From Alphaproteobacteria bacterium MarineAlpha5_Bin12 (lineage in GTDB: Bacteria; Pseudomonadota; Alphaproteobacteria; HIMB59; GCA-002718135), in contig PTKS01000001.1 in the NCBI GenBank assembly GCA_002937855.1, forward strand, positions 1-64,000: 64,000 nucleotides of DNA, given 5' to 3'. Below are positions 39,547-49,135 of the stretch, one piece after another (position 1 is the stretch's first letter; each line of letters opens with the position of its first letter). Made by a program: the position numbers and the translations under genes. The notes under the pieces were generated by a model. The model saw only the letters and a list, made by a program, of their open reading frames with translations. It did no database searches and was not told where the DNA came from.

Positions 39547-40644
39547 CTATAATAATTTTAATTCTTTTGGAAAACTTGTCAAAACCTCATTACCATCTTT
39601 AGTAATCAAAACATCATCTTCTATCCTAATTCCTAAACTATCTTTTTTGTACAATCCTGGTTCAATTGTAATTACCATACCCGCTTCTAATAAATCATAA
39701 TTTTTTCTCATAACATATGGATCTTCATGAACATCAAGACCTAATCCATGACCAGTTTTATGTACTATTAAATCCTCATAGCCTGATCCTGCAAGAGAAT
39801 TCAAAACATTATCATCTACTTCATGTAGACTAATTCCTGGTTTAGAACTATTGATGCCTTCTAAGTTAGCCTTTAAAACTGCTTCATATATTTTCTTAAA
39901 TTCATCAGAAGCCGAACCTATAAAAAATGTTCTTGTCATATCTGAATTATAACCTCTAACAGTTGCTCCAAAATCAAAAAGTAAGCAATCACCTTCTTTA
40001 ACCTTATAATCATTACGTGAATGTCCATGAGGCAGTCCTGAATTGTCTGATGCAAGCACAATCGGGTCAAATGCGATATCCTCAGCACCAAAATTATATA
40101 ATTGCTGAATTAAATAATTTTTAATTTCTATTTCAGTTTTGCCCACTTCAACAAACTCAAGAGTTTTGTTTAATGAATTTTCAGAAATTTCGATTGCCTT
40201 TCTTAAAGAATCTATTTCGTCAGTACTTTTTAATAACCTGATACCACTTATTTCTTTTTGTGCATTTATAATTTCAATACCTTGGGATGCTTTATGAATT
40301 GCTTGCATTTCAAATACTCTCATCCTTTGACCTTCAACTCCTATTTTTGAAACTGGACCAATTTTTTTTAATGCTTTATCAAACGCAGATTGATATCCAT
40401 CAGAGTCTTGCCATTCAAAAACATCTGCATCTATATCTAGTTTAGCGAAACTATCTAACTCCAAAACAGGCATTATACCAATAGGTTTTGTTGTTTTTGA
40501 GAATATTAAGATTGTAGGTCTTTCCATTAAATGAAAATTACCGCCTGTAATATATAAAAAATTAGAACCAGGAACTATTGCAATTGCATCTAAACCTTGT
40601 TTATCTAAAATCGATTGAATTTTTTCAACTTTTTCTTTACTCAT
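39547..40644 (-). CDS. M24 family Xaa-Pro aminopeptidase/dipeptidase
   Basis: LLFDFGATVRGYNSDMTRTF; HKTGHGLGLDVHEDP; GMVITIEPGLY; IRIEDDVLIT metal-ligand motifs. Confidence 0.92.
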   Translation of the reverse strand: MSKEKVEKIQSILDKQGLDAIAIVPGSNFLYITGGNFHLMERPTILIFSKTTKPIGIMPVLELDSFAKLDIDADVFEWQDSDGYQSAFDKALKKIGPVSKIGVEGQRMRVFEMQAIHKASQGIEIINAQKEISGIRLLKSTDEIDSLRKAIEISENSLNKTLEFVEVGKTEIEIKNYLIQQLYNFGAEDIAFDPIVLASDNSGLPHGHSRNDYKVKEGDCLLFDFGATVRGYNSDMTRTFFIGSASDEFKKIYEAVLKANLEGINSSKPGISLHEVDDNVLNSLAGSGYEDLIVHKTGHGLGLDVHEDPYVMRKNYDLLEAGMVITIEPGLYKKDSLGIRIEDDVLITKDGNEVLTSFPKELKLL

Positions 40645-40753
40645 TTTAATCTAATAACCATTGATATTGAATTTAAGATATATTATCTTTTTTCTATAAA
40701 TTAACAACAAAAATATTCAATAAGAATATTGTAAATATGGAAGTGACAATTTT

Positions 40754-41518
40754 ATGAATAAAAATTTTTCACTTAACAAAAAAGTTGCTCTTATTACAGG
40801 TTCTAGTTCAGGAATTGGTGCGGAAATTGCAAAAGAATTTTCCAAAGCTGGAGCAAAAGTTTATTTAATTGCTCGTAACGAAAAAAAATTAAAAGCACTT
40901 ACCATTAAATTAAATAAGAAATATAATACTAATAATAGATTTATAGTTTGTGATATTAATAATTATGAAGAATTTAAAAGAAAAATACTTAAAATCAAAA
41001 ATATTGATATTTATGTTAACAATGCTGGTATGAATATACCTAAACATTTTTTTAATATAAAAATTAGTGAATTAGATGAAATTATTAATTTAAATATGAA
41101 ATCAATGTTTGTAACTACACAAATTATAGTTAGAAAAATGATTAAAATGAAAAATTATAAGAAAAAAAATTTGAATATTATTAATATATCTTCAACCCTG
41201 GGTCATGTGGGCTCACTAAATAGAACAGCGTACAGTATGACTAAGTTTGGTGTGGAAGGTTTTACCAAATCTCTAGCAGTTGACCTTGCAAATTATAATA
41301 TTAGAGTGAATGCAATTGCTCCAACTGCAATTTTAACACCTATGCTAAAAAAATATTTAACTAAAGATTTTCGAAAAAAAACCGTTTCTAATATTTTAAT
41401 GAAAAGAATAGGTTCGGTAGACGATGTAGCTTCTACTGCAGTTTTTTTAGCTTCAAATGCAGCTAAATTTATTACTGGTACATCAATATTGGTTGATGGA
41501 GGATGGACAGCAAAATAA
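40754..41518 (+). CDS. SDR family oxidoreductase
   Basis: ALITGSSSGIGAEIA; NNAGMN; YSMTKFGVEG; C-terminal ITGTSILVDGGW. Confidence 0.9.
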   Translation: MNKNFSLNKKVALITGSSSGIGAEIAKEFSKAGAKVYLIARNEKKLKALTIKLNKKYNTNNRFIVCDINNYEEFKRKILKIKNIDIYVNNAGMNIPKHFFNIKISELDEIINLNMKSMFVTTQIIVRKMIKMKNYKKKNLNIINISSTLGHVGSLNRTAYSMTKFGVEGFTKSLAVDLANYNIRVNAIAPTAILTPMLKKYLTKDFRKKTVSNILMKRIGSVDDVASTAVFLASNAAKFITGTSILVDGGWTAK

Positions 41519-41553
41519 TATCAAAAATTATTGTCCAAGAATATTAAAAACCC

Positions 41554-43272
41554 CTATTTGCCTTTTCTTATCTTTTTTGTTTTTATATAATCAACCTTTA
41601 AATTTTTAGTAATTATAACACCATATTCTTTTTTTGCTTGTGGTATTGATACATAGTTATTTTTGACATCCTCCAAAACATTTTCAGGATTTCTATTAAA
41701 GGGGTTGCCAAAACCTCCTCCTCCTCCTGTAAATGTTGTTACTTTTGTTCCAGCTGGAATTGGATAGGAATTAGATTTCAATCGTTTCTCATTTTTACCA
41801 TTTGGAAATTTTAAATTGACTTTTGGACCTATCGCATCTTTCCCTCCAAATAACCCCCAACCTGTTGTTTTTGATCTTTCAAACCAAAGAGATAAATTTA
41901 GATCTGTATTAACTGTATATTCTTTATATAAACCATTTCCTCCTCTCATTTTTCCAGGTCCTCCAGTATCTTTTCTAATTCCGTAATTTCTGATTGTTAC
42001 TGGATATTTATTTTCATATATTTCTATTGGTATATCTTTAAAAGCGCCATTTACATTATTTATAAGAGCATCAGCTCCATCTCCATCACCCCAAGCACCC
42101 CACCCACCTGGAGTTGGCTCAACTGCAATAAATGGTGAGTTATTTCTATAGTCAACTCCATGTAAAATAAATACCATTGAGTCACCATAATGACCTGCGG
42201 CAGATTGATTTTTCATTACAGGAGATAATGCTTTAATAAATGCATCTATTAAAAGTCCTAATATAGAAAAATACCATTGACAAGCAGCTGGTTCTTTAGC
42301 TGAGAAAATTGATCCTTCTGGAGCCTTTACTTCAAGTGTTTTAAAAGTACCCCCATCTACAGGTCTTTTTGGATTTATTAGATTTTTAAAAGCAACCCTG
42401 CACGCTGATACAGTTTGTGCAAATCCACAATTGACAGGACCAGTTTTTTGTTCTGATGATCCTTTTAAATCAATTGTTATTTTCTCTCCCTTAACACTCA
42501 CAGTCATCTTAATTTTAATTGGATCTTTAGTAATTCCATCATTATCTAAATAACCCTCAGCTCTATATATACCGTTCTTTAGTTTTTTTACTGTCTGTCT
42601 TTCTATTATTTCTGATTGCTTGAAAATTTCTTCTCTAGCACTTTTAATCATATCTAATCCAAATCTATCAATTAATGATAAAAATCTTTTTTCACCCAAT
42701 TTACCTGCAGCAATTTGGGCATTCAAATCTCCTTCAAGAGTATATCCAAACCTTCCATTCATTTTTAAAAATTCAATAATATCTTTTCTTGGCTTATAAT
42801 TTTCATGTATTTTAGTTGGTGCCCATCTAAAACCCTCTTGATAAATGTTAATAGAATCCATTGGGCCACCTGGATCTTTCCCACCAATATCTAGCCAATG
42901 GGCTCTGCTTGCTGAAAATCCAACTAAAGTTTTTTTATAAAAAATTGGAGCATATATAGTTGCGTCATTTAAATGAGTTCCAGTAAAATAAGAATCATTC
43001 ACAAAAAAAATATCTCCTTCTTTAAAAATATCCCATCCAAACATTCTTGCCGTTTCTTTAATACAAACTTCTAAATTACCAAGAAATAGTGGTAATCCTG
43101 AAGATTGACCAAGCACATTCCCATTTTCATCAAGCAATGCTACAACACAATCTTTTCCTTCATAAATAACTGGTGCATACGCACTTCTAATTAAACCAGC
43201 ATTCATATCTTCAGCAATTGCAATAAAAGCATTTCTGATAATTTCAGTACTTATTGGATCTGTTTTTTTCAT
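41554..43272 (-). CDS. Hydantoinase B/oxoprolinase family protein (HyuB-4)
   Basis: DPISTEIIRNAFIAIAEDMNAGL; NDSYFTGTHLNDATI; FTGGGGGFGNPFNRN. Confidence 0.92.
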   Translation of the reverse strand: MKKTDPISTEIIRNAFIAIAEDMNAGLIRSAYAPVIYEGKDCVVALLDENGNVLGQSSGLPLFLGNLEVCIKETARMFGWDIFKEGDIFFVNDSYFTGTHLNDATIYAPIFYKKTLVGFSASRAHWLDIGGKDPGGPMDSINIYQEGFRWAPTKIHENYKPRKDIIEFLKMNGRFGYTLEGDLNAQIAAGKLGEKRFLSLIDRFGLDMIKSAREEIFKQSEIIERQTVKKLKNGIYRAEGYLDNDGITKDPIKIKMTVSVKGEKITIDLKGSSEQKTGPVNCGFAQTVSACRVAFKNLINPKRPVDGGTFKTLEVKAPEGSIFSAKEPAACQWYFSILGLLIDAFIKALSPVMKNQSAAGHYGDSMVFILHGVDYRNNSPFIAVEPTPGGWGAWGDGDGADALINNVNGAFKDIPIEIYENKYPVTIRNYGIRKDTGGPGKMRGGNGLYKEYTVNTDLNLSLWFERSKTTGWGLFGGKDAIGPKVNLKFPNGKNEKRLKSNSYPIPAGTKVTTFTGGGGGFGNPFNRNPENVLEDVKNNYVSIPQAKKEYGVIITKNLKVDYIKTKKIRKGK

Positions 43273-45293
43273 TTAATTTTTTTTATTATTAAATTTCCCA
43301 TTTTATCAAGCACTAATGAATAATTAGGAGGGACAACAGTTGTTGCGCTCTCTTCCTCGATCACTAATGGGCCTTTATAAATATCATGTTTTTTAATTAA
43401 ACTTCTATTAATTATTTGAGTTTTAAATTTTTTGCCATTAAAAATTATTTCTCTATTTTGTTTTGATGTTTTATTTATAATATTCTCTTTCTTCATTTTA
43501 GAATAATCAATAGGTTTTTCTACTTTGCCAATAGCAATTAATCTTAAGTTAATTATTTCAACAGGAGCATCTGGGGTTGAGTGTCCATATTTTTGCTTAT
43601 AGGTTTTATGAAAATTATTATTTATTTTATTTAAATCTATTTTATTGTCTATGGATATATTTACATAATATTCTTGACCTATGTACCTCATATCTGCCGT
43701 TTGATAAAAAGTCATTTGTTTTTCTTTAACTCCTTCACTTATAAGTAACTTTGAAGCTTCGTGAACTAATTGATCATACTCTTTCTGTAATTCTTTTTTC
43801 TTAACTTCAGATAAAATAGTAAAAAAATTTTTATTTAAATCTCTTCTAATATCTGTTTGTAACATTCCCCAGGCTGAAAAAGTCCCAGGATTAGGAGGTA
43901 CAACAATTTCTTTAATCTCTAATTCTTCAGCAATCCAAACAGCATGCATTGATCCTGCTCCGCCAAAAGCAACGAGAGAGAAATCTCTTGGATCTATCCC
44001 ATGCTTTACTGTAATAGTTCTAATTGCATCGGCCATTTTAGCATTAATAATTGATAAAATACCTTCTGCTAATTGGGTGTTTGTCATATTCAATTTTTTT
44101 GACATTTGTTTTAAAACTTTTTTTGACTCTTGTATTTGAAGACCCATCCATCCACCTAATTTTGAATCAGGTCCAATACGACCTAAATATAAGTTAGCAT
44201 CTGTCACGGTCGGGTTTGAACCTCCTTTTCCATAACAAGCTGGGCCAGGTTCGGCTCCAGCGCTTTGTGGACCAACTCTCAACGCACCAGCTTCAAGCCA
44301 AGCAATTGAACCTCCACCAGCCCCTATGGTATGGATGTCAACGAAAGGTATCAATAATGGCAAAGACTCCTGCTCCGTCTCATTAGTAATATTTGGCTTT
44401 CCATCTATAATTAAACTCATATCAAATGATGTGCCCCCCATATCAACACATATTAAATTAGGCTTATTTGTTATTTTTGATAAAGCAGCACCTCCTATTG
44501 TACCGCCAACCGGACCAGACAATAGTGTTTGTACTGGATTTTTTATTGCTGTTTTAGCTCTAATTATCCCCCCATTTGATTGCATTATGTAAAGAGGTTT
44601 TTTATATTTATTTTTCAAAAGTTCTTTTTCTAAATGAGCAAGATAATTATTTACTACAGGGCCAACATAAGCATTCATAACAGCAGTTGATGATCTTTCA
44701 TATTCTCTCCATTCTCTAGCAACCTCATGTGAAAGAGAAATAACAACTTTGTCACCTATTCTTTTTTTTAATATTTTTTTTGCTAATACTTCATGTTTTG
44801 GATTTATATATGAATGTAAAAAACAAACTGCTACAGCAGTAATATTTTCTTTGTTTATTTTTTTGATTATTGGATCGAAATCTTTCTGATTTATTGTATT
44901 AATTATTTTTCCTTCCCAAGATATTCTTTCTTTTACTTCATGCACGTCAATTTTATTTGCTAATTGTTTTGGTTTTTTATATTGAACTTCATAAAGGGTT
45001 TTTCTATCACCTCTTGCGATTGTATAAGTATCACTAACTCCAGCTGTCATTATTAATAGAACTCTAGCACCTTTTCTTTCTAAAAAGGCATTTAGACCTA
45101 CGGTAGTCCCATGAACAAGAAATTCAATATTTTTTAAATCTAATTTGAATTTATTTATTCCATTCATCACAGCTATAGCTGGATTTTTTGGAGTTGAAAG
45201 AACTTTTGATGTAAAAGTTTTTTTACTTTCATACTCTTGTATTACAAAATCAGTAAATGTTCCCCCTATATCAGCAGCTATTCTATATTTCAT
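43269..45293 (-). CDS. Hydantoinase A/oxoprolinase family protein (HyuA-4)
   Basis: IAADIGGTFTDFVIQE; HGTTVGLNAFLERKG; VDMGGTSFDMSLI; ATG at 45293 (MKYRIAADIGG) preferred over track start 45368. Confidence 0.92.
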   Translation of the reverse strand: MKYRIAADIGGTFTDFVIQEYESKKTFTSKVLSTPKNPAIAVMNGINKFKLDLKNIEFLVHGTTVGLNAFLERKGARVLLIMTAGVSDTYTIARGDRKTLYEVQYKKPKQLANKIDVHEVKERISWEGKIINTINQKDFDPIIKKINKENITAVAVCFLHSYINPKHEVLAKKILKKRIGDKVVISLSHEVAREWREYERSSTAVMNAYVGPVVNNYLAHLEKELLKNKYKKPLYIMQSNGGIIRAKTAIKNPVQTLLSGPVGGTIGGAALSKITNKPNLICVDMGGTSFDMSLIIDGKPNITNETEQESLPLLIPFVDIHTIGAGGGSIAWLEAGALRVGPQSAGAEPGPACYGKGGSNPTVTDANLYLGRIGPDSKLGGWMGLQIQESKKVLKQMSKKLNMTNTQLAEGILSIINAKMADAIRTITVKHGIDPRDFSLVAFGGAGSMHAVWIAEELEIKEIVVPPNPGTFSAWGMLQTDIRRDLNKNFFTILSEVKKKELQKEYDQLVHEASKLLISEGVKEKQMTFYQTADMRYIGQEYYVNISIDNKIDLNKINNNFHKTYKQKYGHSTPDAPVEIINLRLIAIGKVEKPIDYSKMKKENIINKTSKQNREIIFNGKKFKTQIINRSLIKKHDIYKGPLVIEEESATTVVPPNYSLVLDKMGNLIIKKIK

Positions 45294-45298
45294 AAGAA

Positions 45299-46231
45299 TT
45301 ATCTTTTTCTTCCTGCTGTTAATGCGACTGCCCCAAAAATAATCACACCTGTTGTCACATCCTTCCAAAAAGGATCAGCATTTAAAATATTAAATCCGTT
45401 ATTTATTAATGCTAAAACCATAACTCCAGCAACTGACCTCCATACCGCACCTTCTCCCCCATATATACTAGTCCCTCCGAGTATAACTGCAGCTATAGCT
45501 TGTAATTCCATTCCTAGACCCGCTTGAGGCTGACCTAGTGATATTCTAGAAACTTGAATTGCCCCAGCTATTCCAGCTGCAAAACCAGTTAATGCAAAAG
45601 TATATATCGTTACTAAATTTGCCCTTATTCCAGCTAATTTTGATGCCTCTTCGTTCCCACCAACTGCAAAGACATTTCTTCCAAATGTAGTTCGATTAAG
45701 AATTATAGTCATAATAATTGTAAATATAATCAATATAAAGATGGTAAAATGAATTCCGTATATTTTTCCTCGGCCAAGCCATATAAACTCTGGCATTCTA
45801 ACAGGAATTAAAAATCCACCTGTAATCAAAATTGCTATACCTCGATATATTAAACTTGTTGCTATTGTGGCTAAAAAAGAGTGTACTCCTAAAGAAGTGA
45901 TCAAAACACCATTAGTATATCCTAAAATTATTCCTATAATTGGAGCTAAAGCAAGCCCTAACAATGGATCAATATTTACTGCTATCCATGCTGCCGCGCA
46001 ACTTGCTACTCCAAATATTGATGCTGTAGAAAGGTCAAATCCACCAGCTATAATACACAATGTTAGTGCTGCTGCAATAATAGCTAAAGGTGCATTTTGA
46101 TTTAAAATATTCAACAAATTACGGGGAGATAAAAAAGCATCACTGGAAAAAGTTAATATTATCATTAACAATACAATAAGAATTAATACTGCGTACTCTC
46201 TGATAAAATTAACTACATTGTATCTTGTCAT
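45299..46231 (-). CDS. Sugar-type (RbsC-like, BPD_transp_2) ABC transporter permease
   Basis: LLNILNQNAPLAIIAAALTLCIIAGGFDLS; NVFAVGGNEEASKLAGI; AAVILGGTSIYGGEG. Confidence 0.9.
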   Translation of the reverse strand: MTRYNVVNFIREYAVLILIVLLMIILTFSSDAFLSPRNLLNILNQNAPLAIIAAALTLCIIAGGFDLSTASIFGVASCAAAWIAVNIDPLLGLALAPIIGIILGYTNGVLITSLGVHSFLATIATSLIYRGIAILITGGFLIPVRMPEFIWLGRGKIYGIHFTIFILIIFTIIMTIILNRTTFGRNVFAVGGNEEASKLAGIRANLVTIYTFALTGFAAGIAGAIQVSRISLGQPQAGLGMELQAIAAVILGGTSIYGGEGAVWRSVAGVMVLALINNGFNILNADPFWKDVTTGVIIFGAVALTAGRKR

Positions 46232-46258
46232 CTTATAAATAAATTTTTGGTTTAAAAA

Positions 46259-46287
46259 AACTGGGCTTAAAAAAATTAAGCCCAGTT
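46259..46287 (-). terminator. Intercistronic stem-loop between SBP and permease genes
   Basis: AACTGGGCTTAA-AAAAA-TTAAGCCCAGTT perfect 12-bp stem. Confidence 0.8.
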
Positions 46288-46301
46288 ATTAAAAGGATAT
46301 T

Positions 46302-47297
46302 TTATCCTTTCCATTCTCCTTTAAAATCAGGAAATTTATCCAATACAGATTTATTAATTAAACCTGGAACAGGTCCTCTTTCATCCATATTGATTTCTGA
46401 TTCGAAAGATTCACCTCGAAGTTTTTTTATAACAGCTTCAGTTCCATATAATCCTAGACTATAAGGAAAGTCACCTTTGGTATAATCCCATCTTCCTGAT
46501 CTAACCATATCAAGACCAATAGCCGAAGCTCCACCTCCCATTAAAAAGAGATCTTCAACGACATATCCTGCGTCTTCAAGTGCAATATCAGCTCCGACCA
46601 AATGTTGATCAGCATTTGATAATATAACGTGAATTTTTGTACCCGCGTTTGCTTGAAGAGCATCCTGAACCCCTGTTAAAGATGTATCGGGATCATAATT
46701 ACCCATTACTTCTGCTACTACTTTTATGTTGCTATGACCGCTTAAGATTTTATTGAATGTTTCTAATCTTAAGTTATCAAAAGGATATATTTTTTGTCCA
46801 ATAATGATTATCACATTACATGGATCAATTCCTTTACAACCTTCATTTACAACAGCATCAGCTTGCCAAGTAGCTCCTTCAATAACGGGATGTATTACTG
46901 TAGCAGTAATACCTCCAATTTGATCTTTCATAGTAGTTAAATCTGGACCAATTGGAAACAACGTTGTAGACGTTGGAATCCCTGCATCAATTGCTTCTTT
47001 TACAAAACTTGCTATTCCAACTGAATCATTTGGAAGAACAACAAATCCATCAAATTCTTGTGAAGCAATTGCATCTTCTATTTGTTGAGCTTGAACAACA
47101 GCGTTAAACTCACCATTAAACATTTTACTTGTAGCCCCCATTTCTTTTGCTTTTGCAGCAACACCTTCGTAAACAGCTTGATTAAAACCATTTTCACTTG
47201 AAGCCGCAAAAAAAGCTATATGCTCACCTTTAGCATATAAAGAATTAAAATTAAAAAGAGCACCAAATAAGATAAAAATTGAAAATAAAATTTTCAT
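46302..47297 (-). CDS. Sugar-type (RbsB-like, periplasmic-binding fold) ABC transporter substrate-binding protein
   Basis: Signal peptide MKILFSIFILFGALFNFNSLYA; QAQQIEDAIASQEFDGFVVLPND; track start 47369 is probably too far upstream. Confidence 0.88.
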   Translation of the reverse strand: MKILFSIFILFGALFNFNSLYAKGEHIAFFAASSENGFNQAVYEGVAAKAKEMGATSKMFNGEFNAVVQAQQIEDAIASQEFDGFVVLPNDSVGIASFVKEAIDAGIPTSTTLFPIGPDLTTMKDQIGGITATVIHPVIEGATWQADAVVNEGCKGIDPCNVIIIIGQKIYPFDNLRLETFNKILSGHSNIKVVAEVMGNYDPDTSLTGVQDALQANAGTKIHVILSNADQHLVGADIALEDAGYVVEDLFLMGGGASAIGLDMVRSGRWDYTKGDFPYSLGLYGTEAVIKKLRGESFESEINMDERGPVPGLINKSVLDKFPDFKGEWKG

Positions 47298-47383
47298 AAA
47301 TTCCTCCTTAAAATCGCATACTAAGATATCCTTAATAAAAAAGTTATCACAGTAGGGAATTGAAAACAATTAAAAATTTTAAC

Positions 47384-47400
47384 AATTAGTATAACTAATT
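47384..47400. promoter_or_regulatory. Perfect 7-3-7 inverted repeat in the divergent SBP/ATPase intergenic region; candidate operator
   Basis: AATTAGT-ATA-ACTAATT. Confidence 0.4.
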
Positions 47401-47510
47401 ATTAACAATAATTTGAAAATTGCTATTAAAAACTACAATTTATCTAATTTAATTTGATTTTTTTAATAGAAAGTGTGAGTATTTGGTCTTATTACATTTT
47501 TGTTAATAAA

Positions 47511-48260
47511 ATGAATGATGTCTTAAAATTAAAAAATATTTCAAAAAATTTTGGAGGGGTTGAGGCTTTAGCAGGTATTGATTTAAATTTGTCAAAGGGT
47601 GAGTGTCTGGGTTTAATGGGAGATAATGGGGCAGGAAAATCTACATTAATCAAAATTATAGCTGGAAATTATTTACCTTCAGGAGGAAAAATATTTTTAA
47701 ACGAAAATGAAGTTATATTTAACAAGCCTGTGGACGCACAACAAAAAGGCATAGAAGTAGTTTATCAAGATCTTGCGTTGTGCGATAATCTTAGAGCTTA
47801 TGAAAATGTTTATTTAGGAAGATGGCTAGTAAAATTCAAAATTGGTCCATTTAGTTTTGTTGACTTTAAGAAAATGAAAGAAGAATCAAAAAATCTATTT
47901 AAAGAACTCAAATCAGATACTAGGTCCAATCAACTTGTCAAAACATTGTCTGGTGGACAAAAACAGGCTGTAGCTTTATCTCGAACAAGATTATCTAATC
48001 CTGATATAGTTTTGATGGATGAGCCCACAGCTGCAATTAGCATAAAACAAGTTAAAGAAGTATTACAATATATTTTAAAACTTAAAGAAAAAAATATTGC
48101 AATAATTTTAATCAGTCACAGAATGATGGATGTATTTGAAGTTTGTGATAGAGTGATGGTATTAAGAAGAGGTTCGAAAGTATCTGACAAAAAAATCACA
48201 AACACTAACCCAGAAGAAGTTACTGGTTTAATAACAGGTGCTATAGATACCTCTTTTTAG
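47511..48260 (+). CDS. Single-domain sugar-type ABC transporter ATP-binding protein
   Basis: GDNGAGKSTLIKIIAG; LSGGQKQAVALSRT; VLMDEPTAAIS; ATG at 47511 (MNDVLKLKN) preferred. Confidence 0.88.
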   Translation: MNDVLKLKNISKNFGGVEALAGIDLNLSKGECLGLMGDNGAGKSTLIKIIAGNYLPSGGKIFLNENEVIFNKPVDAQQKGIEVVYQDLALCDNLRAYENVYLGRWLVKFKIGPFSFVDFKKMKEESKNLFKELKSDTRSNQLVKTLSGGQKQAVALSRTRLSNPDIVLMDEPTAAISIKQVKEVLQYILKLKEKNIAIILISHRMMDVFEVCDRVMVLRRGSKVSDKKITNTNPEEVTGLITGAIDTSF

Positions 48261-48301
48261 TTTTTGCTGGTTTTTTTGTAAGGAAATAGTATATTAAAAA
48301 A

Positions 48302-49108
48302 ATGAACAACAAACCGCTAAAAATTATGTATCTAAGTCCCGTAGGAGTAGATAGCTTAGATGGACTTTTTGCTGAAATGGTTAAGGACAGTAAGGATCCT
48401 GATACAGAAGTTCATATCACATCTTTAAAAGAAGATAATGGAAGTTTTTCACATATTGAATTTAGATCTTATGAAGCTATGGCGACTTCTGGAATTATTA
48501 ATGCAACTGTCAGTGCAGCAAAAGAAGGATTTGATGCTTTAGCAATTGGGTGCTTTTATGATACTGCATTGCATGATTCTAGAGAAGTATCTGGAGATAT
48601 GGTAGTAGTTGCCCCATGTCACTCTTCTTGTGAAATTGCTCTAAGTTTGGCAAATAATTTTGGAATTATTGTTGGCCGTAGGAAATGGGTTCATCAAATG
48701 AAAGGTAATGTAATTGAATATGGATATGCAGATAAACTTGCTGGCTTTTATGATGTGGGATTAGGTGTGGATGACTTTCAGGTAGATCATCAAAGAACAG
48801 TTAACCTTCTAATTGATGCTGCAAAAAAAGCTGTAGATAAAGATTATGCCGAGTCAATTATATTAGGTTGTACTGCTGAATTTGGTTTTTATAAAACTTT
48901 GCAAGAAGAAATTGGAGTGCCTGTTATTGATCCTTCTTTAGCTGCATTAAAAAAAGCGGAGCATCATGCCAATTTAAAAAGAAAATTTAATTTAATTCCT
49001 AGTAGAAAATGGAGTTGTGAATCACCAACAAAAAAAGAAATTGAAAAATTTAATATGTTTCATGACACAGAGCCCTTTGGCAATAGAATAGTGATTCCAG
49101 CAAATTAG
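48302..49108 (+). CDS. Aspartate/glutamate/hydantoin racemase family protein
   Basis: AIGCFYDTALHDSREV…IILGCTAEFGFYKTLQEEIGVPVIDPSLAALKKAE; two candidate catalytic Cys. Confidence 0.78.
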   Translation: MNNKPLKIMYLSPVGVDSLDGLFAEMVKDSKDPDTEVHITSLKEDNGSFSHIEFRSYEAMATSGIINATVSAAKEGFDALAIGCFYDTALHDSREVSGDMVVVAPCHSSCEIALSLANNFGIIVGRRKWVHQMKGNVIEYGYADKLAGFYDVGLGVDDFQVDHQRTVNLLIDAAKKAVDKDYAESIILGCTAEFGFYKTLQEEIGVPVIDPSLAALKKAEHHANLKRKFNLIPSRKWSCESPTKKEIEKFNMFHDTEPFGNRIVIPAN

Positions 49109-49135
49109 TTTTGATTAAAAAAATATTTTTTTTGA

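Noticed and set aside
45145-45527. Plus-strand ORFs of 65 and 96 aa at the HyuA-4/permease junction
   Set aside because: Antisense to the starts/ends of two well-supported genes, with no motif.
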